Assembly: GCA_002309955.1 (NCBI GenBank)
Contig: DBXQ01000026.1
Location: forward strand, 1 to 6,264
Origin: Bacteroidales bacterium UBA1208
GTDB taxonomy: Bacteria; Bacteroidota; Bacteroidia; Bacteroidales; P3
Direction of reading: 5' to 3'
DNA: 6,264 nt
In this document: positions 1-4,815 of the stretch, one piece after another
Position numbering within the stretch: the first letter of the stretch is position 1
Layout of the letters: the number at the start of each line of letters is the position of its first letter
Translations under genes and position numbers: made by a program
Notes under the pieces: model-generated
Database searches by the model: none
What the model was told of the DNA's origin: nothing
What the model saw: the letters and a program-made list of their open reading frames with translations, nothing else

Positions 1-29
1 AGCGACGCTGGGAAAACGAATTCAACTAA
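1..29 (+). CDS. 3' end of an upstream gene (partial)
   Basis: A frame open from the left edge ends at TAA 27-29, six bases before the next gene, and would give a protein ending in RRWENEFN. I prefer it because the residues look protein-like and the third positions are fairly G/C-rich, as in the genes that follow. The alternative is frame 1, ending at TGA 37-39 as an ATGA overlap with the next start (ending NSTKPL). Only one of these is likely real. Too little is present to assign a function. Confidence 0.3.
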
Positions 30-35
30 ACCATT

Positions 36-254
36 ATGAGAGAAACACTGAAACAATACCTGAAAACCAAGCTGCAGGGCTTGGAGGATGAGAAGAAACT
101 GGGCAACCGCTTCCCGGTTCACGTCACAGGCAGAGAGCTGGCCGAGCGGGTAGTGATGGACATGAACGACGCCATGGACGACCTGGTGAACGAGGGTACC
201 GTAACCATGGGTAGAACCCTTAACGACAACTATTACCAATTGAACCAATTATGA
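36..254 (+). CDS. Small hypothetical protein, possible winged-helix fold
   Basis: This is a 72-residue protein of unknown function. It has a charged amphipathic N-terminal helix (residues 1-24). Then comes a stretch reading like a compact winged helix: VTGRELAERV (about 30-39), a second helix MNDAMDDLVNEG (about 43-54), and a beta-hairpin-like TVTMGRTLNDNYYQL. That pattern is seen in small DNA-binding or replication-accessory proteins, but the fold is inferred by eye and no family was confirmed. The ATG follows an A/T-rich leader without a Shine-Dalgarno sequence. Its stop overlaps the next start as ATGA (251-254), so the two are probably translationally coupled. Its place in a run of short + strand genes suggests an early or accessory phage operon. 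Confidence 0.75.
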   Translation: MRETLKQYLKTKLQGLEDEKKLGNRFPVHVTGRELAERVVMDMNDAMDDLVNEGTVTMGRTLNDNYYQLNQL

Positions 255-613
255 AAGCAAGATTCAAAATCAAACTGAACCAGAACGAGCTGGTGGCGCT
301 CAGCTCCATCGTGCTCGACATCTTCGGCTCGGTGGCCAACGACAACCCCGCCATGGTGCCCATGTACGACCTCACCACCGCCCTGTCGCTGAGGCTGCTC
401 AATATGTACAGCCCCCAGAAGAGCGACTACACCCTGCGCCTCGCCTCGCCCGACGCCTGGGTGCTGATGAACAGCCTGCCGCTGATTATGCAACAACCGG
501 GCGACAGTTTCAAGGCAAGCCTCGCCGAGCGGATGCACAACGAGCTGCAGCGCCAGTTTGACCACGAGCTGCTGGTGGTGAACGCCATACTGCGCCACGA
601 TACCATGTTATAA
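251..613 (+). CDS. Hypothetical phage protein, 120 residues
   Basis: I do not recognise this family. The protein is mainly predicted helix and has no signal peptide or clear membrane segment. The N-terminus is basic (KARFKIKLNQNE). Mid-protein helices include LTTALSLRLLNMYSP, and the C-terminus has long helices around AERMHNELQRQFDHELL. The start is fixed by the ATGA overlap with the preceding gene. The leader (AACCAATTATGA) closely resembles that of the preceding gene (AAACCATTATGA). Codon use is G/C-rich at third positions, which supports real coding over the antisense frames. It lies in the same operon as its neighbours. Its role cannot be deduced from sequence alone. Confidence 0.8.
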   Translation: MKARFKIKLNQNELVALSSIVLDIFGSVANDNPAMVPMYDLTTALSLRLLNMYSPQKSDYTLRLASPDAWVLMNSLPLIMQQPGDSFKASLAERMHNELQRQFDHELLVVNAILRHDTML

Positions 614-635
614 ACCCCAAAAAACAACCTGACAG

Positions 636-881
636 ATGCCCTATAACCGAGTGAATATATTGCGGCACTATCGTGCGATTGTCGAAGAAACCAAGCAACA
701 TTACGACCCCGACGTAACAACTTACAAAGGGGTGTGGCGCAAGTACATCTATCCGGTGTACCATATCAGCTACTCGCGTTATATGACGATTATCTCAACC
801 CCCAAGCTTGAAAGCCTGCTGGAGGCCGAAGAGAAAAAGCACGGGAAGTGGAAAGACCCCGCACAGGGGTCACTATTCTGA
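636..881 (+). CDS. Small basic hypothetical phage protein with C-terminal QGSLF
   Basis: This 81-residue protein is rich in Tyr, Arg and Lys. A helix (VNILRHYRAIVEETKQHY) is followed by a Trp/Tyr-rich core (YKGVWRKYIYPVYHISYSRY) and a charged C-terminal helix. It ends in QGSLF. From memory, similar small proteins ending in SLF occur in Bacteroidota phages and prophages, without known function. The C-terminal pentapeptide resembles the bacterial sliding-clamp-binding consensus QL(S/D)LF, so contact with the host replication clamp is possible but inferred. The start follows the preceding stop by 22 bases. The last three codons overlap the convergent gene on the other strand by 9 bases. It seems to be the last gene of the + strand operon. 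Confidence 0.8.
   Translation: MPYNRVNILRHYRAIVEETKQHYDPDVTTYKGVWRKYIYPVYHISYSRYMTIISTPKLESLLEAEEKKHGKWKDPAQGSLF
850..871 (-). terminator. Possible weak terminator hairpin of the leftward late operon
   Basis: A perfect 6-bp inverted repeat, GACCCC (855-860) and GGGGTC (866-871) around a 5-base loop, sits one base beyond the - strand stop codon (873-875). On the - strand the stem is followed by TTTCC, a short U-run. The position just past the end of the leftward operon supports a terminator role; the short stem and tail make it weak. It lies within the last codons of the + strand gene. Confidence 0.3.
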
Positions 882-1364
882 CGGCAGCTTCAGACTGACA
901 TTGATGGAGGGCAGGACATTCACGGTTCTGCCCTCTTTGCTTATATTCTCAACCCATGCGGTAGTGAAGGTGAGGGTATAAACATCGTAGGATTGGTCGC
1001 TGTATGCCTTGGCCAGCCTTGTGCGGGTGAGTGCCTGTGTGGTGTCGGGAACCCGGTAGCCCTCCAAAGCTTCGATAACATCCTCTATTACGTCAAGGAT
1101 GTCGTAAGCGTCTGACTTCGACGGGGCTTTGGCTGATGATCGTACAGCGTGATGATCTGCTATAGTGAGTTCTATGGAGGCATCAGCCAGACGGCCAAGG
1201 TCGGAGGTCTGGGTGTAGTCGATGCTGGCCACATCGATGAGGCAGCAGGGCCACTGCACCGGGGGTTGCGGGATGTTGAGCTGTCCCCAATTCTTATCGA
1301 TGTACTTGAGGTTTGTTACCTGCTCGGCAAGGTAATCCTGGATTGAAAGAAATATCTGTTTCAT
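873..1364 (-). CDS. Mu gp37-like tail/neck protein (putative)
   Basis: This 163-residue protein resembles small Mu gp37-type (DUF1834) or tail-terminator-like proteins. An N-terminal helix (MKQIFLSIQDYLAEQV) precedes a beta region (VQWPCCLIDVASIDY). A central strand-helix unit (ASIELTIADHH, then DAYDILDVIEDVIEALEGY, about 86-103) leads to C-terminal strands (YDVYTLTFTTAWV). That order of helix, strands, long acidic helix and final strands fits proteins that close the head-tail joint or cap the tail tube. The family call comes from overall pattern and context, and no catalytic motif is expected. The start overlaps the preceding stop as ATGA (1361-1364). It appears to be the last gene of the leftward operon and overlaps a convergent gene by 9 bases. 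Confidence 0.75.
   Translation of the reverse strand: MKQIFLSIQDYLAEQVTNLKYIDKNWGQLNIPQPPVQWPCCLIDVASIDYTQTSDLGRLADASIELTIADHHAVRSSAKAPSKSDAYDILDVIEDVIEALEGYRVPDTTQALTRTRLAKAYSDQSYDVYTLTFTTAWVENISKEGRTVNVLPSINVSLKLPSE
907..940 (+). terminator. Putative terminator of the rightward operon, inside the convergent gene
   Basis: GAGGGCAGGAC (907-917) pairs with GTTCTGCCCTC (925-935). This gives an 11-bp stem with one G-U pair and a 7-base loop, followed on the + strand by TTTGCTTAT. It lies 26 bases after the + strand operon's last stop. The stem is strong and the U-tract short. It is built into the 3' coding part of the leftward gp37-like gene, so protein coding constrains it too. Confidence 0.45.
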
Positions 1365-1807
1365 TTGTTCAAGGCTTTGGAAATCTCTTCTGTAATCTTC
1401 TTTTCTATGGCGGCGGTCAGCTTCGGGTCTTCTCCGATGAACTGGCGTTGCGGGATGCGGACGTTATGTGAGCGTCCGGCATTGTTGGTGCCCTCGTTGT
1501 GGGCTTCCGCGTATGGGAGGTCGGAGTGTACCACCACATATCCGTCGTGGGGGGTGTACTGTATGGATCGTCCGAGGTTCCCGGTCGGTCCTGTGAGGAT
1601 TTTGCGTTTTCCGGCTGCCCCCTTGGCTCCCATGATACGCCGTTTCACTTCCTTCCAGGCGCGGCCAAAGAACCCTTCCCGCTGGAAGTTCTCTTTGAAC
1701 ATGCGCACGGCAAGGTTGCCTATTTTCCTGGGCAGGTCTTTGGCAAGCTGATTCCTGATGGCTTGCCCTATCCCTTCAAGATGGCGGCTAAAATCCTGTA
1801 TTTGCAT
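1361..1807 (-). CDS. Phage virion morphogenesis protein, Mu gpG-like
   Basis: This 148-residue protein matches the phage virion morphogenesis (Mu gpG, tail-completion) family in length and motifs. It has an amphipathic N-terminal helix and a basic middle (WKEVKRRIMGAKG). The characteristic LTGPTGNLGRSI (71-81) is followed by a beta segment and YAEAHNEG (99-106), then IPQRQFIGED (118-127), equivalent to the usual P-x-R-x-F-L-G motif. A C-terminal helix follows. In Mu, gpG acts in head/tail assembly after the F protein, and here too it follows a MuF gene. The ATG comes after an A-rich leader with no Shine-Dalgarno. About 104 noncoding bases separate it from the MuF gene, unusual in an otherwise tight operon. 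A perfect TAnnTTTG on the - strand (1822 to 1815) is too close to the ATG, and lacks a spaced -33 element, to be a convincing promoter. Confidence 0.88.
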   Translation of the reverse strand: MQIQDFSRHLEGIGQAIRNQLAKDLPRKIGNLAVRMFKENFQREGFFGRAWKEVKRRIMGAKGAAGKRKILTGPTGNLGRSIQYTPHDGYVVVHSDLPYAEAHNEGTNNAGRSHNVRIPQRQFIGEDPKLTAAIEKKITEEISKALNK

Positions 1808-1824
1808 TTTTTAACAAAAATATG

Positions 1825-1854
1825 TTGTCAGTTCAAAAAATTTGTGTACTTTTG
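1825..1854 (+). promoter_or_regulatory. Bacteroidota-type promoter facing right
   Basis: TTG at 1825-1827, a 19-base spacer, then TACTTTTG at 1847-1854. This matches the Bacteroidota -33/-7 consensus (TTTG, about 19 bases, TAnnTTTG) in both the -7 element and the spacing. Transcription would start near 1860, exactly where the hairpin RNA begins, which supports the call. Confidence 0.6.
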
Positions 1855-1859
1855 CAGTC

Positions 1860-1921
1860 TGAAACACTCGAAGCGCGTTGGACTATATCTCCCTCAAGCG
1901 GTCGGGTGTTTCTATTTTTTT
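1860..1921 (+). ncRNA. Putative ~60-nt small RNA beside the toxin gene 3' end
   Basis: From a start near 1860 the transcript would fold almost entirely into one hairpin. Bases 1861-1871 (GAAACACTCGA) pair with 1902-1912 (TCGGGTGTTTC), an 11-bp stem with one G-U pair. An imperfect inner stem (around CGTTG and CAAGCG) lies within. A run of seven T ends the unit at 1915-1921. The promoter, RNA and terminator form a self-contained rightward transcription unit against the direction of the surrounding operon. The RNA overlaps the toxin-fusion gene only in its last codons and stop. I recognise no known RNA family. It could act as an RNA regulator or antidote, or simply be an attenuated antisense transcript. 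Confidence 0.45.
1861..1921 (+). terminator. Intrinsic terminator, rightward
   Basis: The 11-bp stem 1861-1871/1902-1912 is followed by TA and TTTTTTT (1915-1921), a typical Rho-independent layout on the + strand. On the - strand the same stem is followed by CAGACTGC, not a U-run, so it should not stop leftward late transcription. It would limit rightward transcription into the antisense strand of the MuF gene. Confidence 0.5.
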
Positions 1922-2994
1922 ATGCCGTTAAGCACATTCGGCTTATCAGATATACTATAAAATGAGACATCCCCGTTTGTGTATTCCCTTACAATAATCC
2001 AGTATTTTCTATTTATAACAGTTATCTCGAAAATGTGGGAATACCGTATGGAATTTGTGGACTTGAACTCTGAATGACCTTTATACTCAGCATTCCTCAA
2101 TAGTTCAGGCATCATTCTTATCAATTCATTCTTTAAGAATGGTTCATCCATTGGTTGGTTTATAAAATCCTTGAGTCCTGTTCCTGTAAAACGTATAGGG
2201 TGGTCAAAATTTTCATTTATCACAGGGTCGTCCCTAAGATTTTCACGCGCCCAATTTAGATTATAAGTTCTCGAGACATTCAAGGCGTAACTTTCCACCT
2301 CCTCAGGGGCTTTCCGAATATACGGGGCTGTGTCGGTGAAAATCTGCCCTGAGGTGGCAGGGTTCTCATCCAAGCCCGGTTTCACGATGCGGCTGTCGGG
2401 GTTGTTTTCAGTTGGGTCTTCGTCCGTTTCCTCCCAGTCGCATTTGCAGTTCCACAGGGTGCCGGGCTGATTGGATAACCAGAACGGGTCGTTCTTTGGC
2501 CAGATGCGGTGATAGAACGGCATGTGTTCCTCCCTGGGTGTTGCGGAGCGTGAGGGCAGCCATTCAATGTTGGGGAAGAGTCTGACACTTTCCGGGTCAT
2601 TGAACCTTTGCCACTGCTCGCCTGTACGGGCACGTGCGACTGCGGTGTTGTACTCTGCGGCCTGGTACCGGTTGTATTTGTGCAACACAGCTTTCAGCAA
2701 CGCCATATCCCCGCCTTCCTCATCGGCCAGTCGCCTGAGCTCACTGGTGGCATGGTAGGCCTTGTAAGCCGCAAAACGGCTCACGTTCGCGTGCCACTGT
2801 GCGGAGAGGTCTGTGTCATCAATAGGAACCGCATTCACAGCCTTGCGGAAGTTGTCGGCATATTGCTGGTATAGTTCAGGACTGATGGGTTTGCCCCCGT
2901 TCAATACTGCGTCAAGCAGGATTTCCTCCTTGGTCTTCTGTGCCAGTTCAAAAGACCCTTTAACTGCCATTTGAAAGGCAGTTAAACACTCCAT
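1912..2994 (-). CDS. MuF-type head morphogenesis protein with C-terminal RelE/Barnase-like toxin domain
   Basis: The N-terminal portion is a MuF (SPP1 gp7/Mu gpF-like, minor head) protein. It has helices to about residue 130, then PREEH (153-157) and the cysteine-containing WNCKCDWEE (181-189), typical of the MuF core. MuF proteins sit near the portal and can enter the cell with DNA. Residues about 265-360 form a separate domain: a helix (GLKDFINQP to ELIRMMPELL), then strands RYSHIFEITV, YWIIVREY and DVSFYSIS. This resembles the phage Barnase/EndoU/ColicinE5-D/RelE-like (PBECR) nucleases fused to MuF in known phage polymorphic toxins. His310, Arg326 and Ser334-Ser337 are candidate active residues (inferred). 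The ATG at 2994 is the only standard start in frame, yet the frame is open upstream to 3123 without another ATG, GTG or TTG. The portal stop lies 74 bases before it. Domain DNA is strikingly AT-rich. RNase activity is unproven. Confidence 0.85.
   Translation of the reverse strand: MECLTAFQMAVKGSFELAQKTKEEILLDAVLNGGKPISPELYQQYADNFRKAVNAVPIDDTDLSAQWHANVSRFAAYKAYHATSELRRLADEEGGDMALLKAVLHKYNRYQAAEYNTAVARARTGEQWQRFNDPESVRLFPNIEWLPSRSATPREEHMPFYHRIWPKNDPFWLSNQPGTLWNCKCDWEETDEDPTENNPDSRIVKPGLDENPATSGQIFTDTAPYIRKAPEEVESYALNVSRTYNLNWARENLRDDPVINENFDHPIRFTGTGLKDFINQPMDEPFLKNELIRMMPELLRNAEYKGHSEFKSTNSIRYSHIFEITVINRKYWIIVREYTNGDVSFYSISDKPNVLNGIKK
2959..2986. repeat. Perfect 10-bp inverted repeat at the start of the MuF gene
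   Basis: TTTAACTGCC (2959-2968) and GGCAGTTAAA (2977-2986) are exact reverse complements around an 8-base loop. They fall in codons 3-12 of the MuF reading frame, 8 bases after its ATG. The next in-frame ATG lies at the edge of the loop. In the - strand mRNA this would be a stable hairpin near the translation start, so it could affect initiation. In DNA it could be a protein site. Confidence 0.6.
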
Positions 2995-3068
2995 AAGAGC
3001 ATCCGGGGTGTCTATCTGGTAGAGCCGGTCAAGAGCAGAGGTGCAGCGTGGGCTGGCAATCCCAGCCC

Positions 3069-4382
3069 CTAAACGAAAGGGTCGTAATCGGCAGAATATG
3101 CGTTCTGTCTCGTTTTCTCCCCGTCATCGGGTGTTTTATCGTCCTTGTCTTCATCATTGCCCTGTTTGCCGTCTTTTTGGCCTTTCTGTGGCTTCTTGCC
3201 GTTGTCCTGGCTGTCGGGCGAGCCGAGACCGCCACCATAAGATTTGGGACCGATGACCTCAATGCCAAATTTCTCCTTCACCCACTTGGGGTCAATGTCG
3301 AAATACTGTGCGGCTTGCATGGTCTGGTTGAAGAGTTGGGTGGCATCTTCCTGCTCCTGGAACTTGAATCGGTGTCCAGCTGGGATAAGGCCCAGTACCA
3401 CCAGTGCGGGTAGCACGACGGTGTTCATTGCCACCTCGACAGCTGACATATCGGCTTCCACGATTTCGTCGTTAAGGTCGGAAGAGGTCTGCTCTTTGGA
3501 ATTAGATCCATAGCGGGTATCCTGTCCGAGCACAGCCCCGTTGATAAGAAGTGACAGCTCATTGGAGCATAACCGTATGAGGTTCTCGTATGCTTCGCCA
3601 TTGGAGGCGTTGGTGGCCACGAAAATCATTTCATCGTCTATGTCGATGACACCGTTGGCCCCAGACCCATAGTTGGAGAGCATCTCCAGATATTTGTCGC
3701 GAAGGTTGGGGTCCTGAGTGTTAGTCTTGATAACACGTGGAGGCATGCCGCATACCTCGCAGAACTCACTCCAGCAACTCTGGGCAAATCTTTTGAACAA
3801 AACGTGCGGCACAGCCTTGTCGAGGGTGCCGAGGCCTTCGCCACGGAATTCGAGGATATAGGTGCCGTATTCGTGCAGCTCACGATATGGTATGCCGGTT
3901 GTGTCGGATGTGTCGATAAGGACAAAGCCATTTCTGGGGTCGATGTGCCGGCGGTCAATTACTTCGACGCCCAAAGGGTCGGGGTTGTCAGGGTGCGGGT
4001 TGAGTTCCGCAAGGGTATATCCGTATAGCTGCGCATCGAGGATGGCATTGATGAGGCGGCGGGTTGCCGGCATGTTTTTGAGAGCCTCTGTCGCTTGGTC
4101 GTCGGTGTCGCCGCTCTCGTTCACCAGTGCAAACTCGGAACGCAGCACCTTGGACTTGCGGATCTGCACCTGTGAAGAGAGGTGGGCATCGTCCATGATG
4201 TAGTCAAAGAGTTCCTGCAACTGGCTGAAGCGCGGACTGTCGACACGGAGGGCGGCTTGCTTGGCGTTCTGCCAGTCGGAAATATCCTTGCGGTGGACGA
4301 TGGGGGTGCGGCTCTTGACAACCGCTGCAATAAACTTTTCCCGGCTGGGGGTCTTGGTTGGCTTGTTATTCTTCTTGGACAT
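3069..4382 (-). CDS. Phage portal protein, DUF935 (Mu gp29-like)
   Basis: This 437-residue protein fits the DUF935/Mu gp29 portal family, which forms the ring at the capsid vertex through which DNA is pumped. Supporting segments are LQELFDYIMDDAHLSSQVQ (early helices), a variant of the family's 'D.hi...i..R...v' region with RKSKVLRSEFAL, and PHPDNPDPLGVEVIDRRHI. VPHVLFKRFAQSCWSEFCEVCGMPPRVI, near the middle, is highly typical of the family. A hydrophilic, Lys/Asp/Gly-rich, probably disordered tail covers residues 388-437. It is shorter than Mu gp29 (about 510). The start is 2 bases after the upstream stop, with no Shine-Dalgarno, suggesting coupling. It precedes the MuF gene, the usual portal-MuF pairing. 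Function is assigned by family and context. Confidence 0.92.
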   Translation of the reverse strand: MSKKNNKPTKTPSREKFIAAVVKSRTPIVHRKDISDWQNAKQAALRVDSPRFSQLQELFDYIMDDAHLSSQVQIRKSKVLRSEFALVNESGDTDDQATEALKNMPATRRLINAILDAQLYGYTLAELNPHPDNPDPLGVEVIDRRHIDPRNGFVLIDTSDTTGIPYRELHEYGTYILEFRGEGLGTLDKAVPHVLFKRFAQSCWSEFCEVCGMPPRVIKTNTQDPNLRDKYLEMLSNYGSGANGVIDIDDEMIFVATNASNGEAYENLIRLCSNELSLLINGAVLGQDTRYGSNSKEQTSSDLNDEIVEADMSAVEVAMNTVVLPALVVLGLIPAGHRFKFQEQEDATQLFNQTMQAAQYFDIDPKWVKEKFGIEVIGPKSYGGGLGSPDSQDNGKKPQKGQKDGKQGNDEDKDDKTPDDGEKTRQNAYSADYDPFV

Positions 4383-4384
4383 AA

Positions 4385-4801
4385 TCAGAAACTATGTGTG
4401 AATTTTGGGTTGGACTTGAGCTGGATTGTGCCGACGGGGGTGCCGGTGTCGGTCTGCAGGTATGGCAGGTCGGGCGATAGAAGGCCGTCGGCCACCTGTT
4501 TGAGGAATGTGGTACTGCGCTCGTATGCCTTCTCGTAGCGTTCGTAGATGGCATCCACGTTGCAGAGAAGAAGCAGGTGATAGACAGCGCAGACCTTGAC
4601 GTGTTCCACGATTAGCGATGAGCGGTCTGTGCCGGTCTGTGCGAAAATGGTTGCCACGTCGTAACGGTTGGCAAGGTATGATTTGACCTCGGCAACGGCG
4701 GTGTCAATGGCCGAAGTGACAATAGAGTCGTCATTGTCGGTAATCTGATCGACTTGGTAGTCGTAGAGATGGGTCTTGATTTCTTCTTTGGTAATAAACA
4801 T
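4385..4801 (-). CDS. Mu gp36-like (DUF1320) head-tail joining protein
   Basis: This 138-residue protein has the DUF1320 pattern. The N-terminal MFITKEEIKTHLYDYQVDQIT is followed by an acidic helix (DSIVTSAIDTAVAEVKSYLANRYD, residues 26-48). A helical bundle follows (VEHVKVCAVYHLLLLCN, then YERYEKAYERSTTFLKQVADG). The family is thought to adapt the head to the tail, like gp15/gp6-type connectors; this is a family inference. It starts 2 bases after the terminase stop and ends 2 bases before the portal start, so all three are likely co-translated. In Mu the gp36 gene lies after the major capsid gene; here it sits between terminase and portal. Confidence 0.88.
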   Translation of the reverse strand: MFITKEEIKTHLYDYQVDQITDNDDSIVTSAIDTAVAEVKSYLANRYDVATIFAQTGTDRSSLIVEHVKVCAVYHLLLLCNVDAIYERYEKAYERSTTFLKQVADGLLSPDLPYLQTDTGTPVGTIQLKSNPKFTHSF

Positions 4802-4815
4802 GGCTAATATCTCCT
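4802..4815 (-). promoter_or_regulatory. Shine-Dalgarno-like site before the gp36-like gene
   Basis: On the - strand AGGAG (4815 to 4811) lies 9 bases before the ATG, formed by the AGG AGA arginine codons near the terminase end. The other genes here lack such a motif, and Bacteroidota rarely depend on one, so it may be incidental to those codons. Confidence 0.3.

Larger units (their letters stand above)
1808..2260. other. AT-rich block covering toxin domain, small RNA and spacer
   Basis: Hand counts give about 34% G+C for 1921-2220 (103 of 300) and 25% for 1801-1860. Bases 2281-2400, in the same gene, are 59%. The drop falls near residue 249 of the MuF protein, about where the C-terminal nuclease-like domain starts. 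This fits recent replacement or import of the domain together with the adjacent spacer. Confidence 0.7.

Noticed and set aside
1815..1822. A - strand promoter (TATTTTTG) for the gpG-like gene
   Set aside because: No -33 element at the required spacing, and transcription would begin at or inside the ATG.
1861..1912. A tRNA or tRNA remnant (GCGCGTTGGACT and GGTCGGGTGTTTC look tRNA-like)
   Set aside because: The would-be anticodon stem does not pair, there is no acceptor stem and no T-loop TTCGA. The strong pairing instead joins the two ends as a terminator-like hairpin.
1499..1960. A 153-codon + strand open frame across the gpG-like gene and the spacer
   Set aside because: Antisense to a well-supported gpG-like gene, with a low-complexity composition and no family resemblance; its 3' half is the noncoding RNA region. 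Other long + strand frames over 3048-5868 are rejected for the same reason.
3069..3123. A programmed -1 frameshift slippery site at the portal end
   Set aside because: No convincing X XXY YYZ heptamer occurs in the overlap; the GAGAAAACG stretch does not fit in the portal frame.
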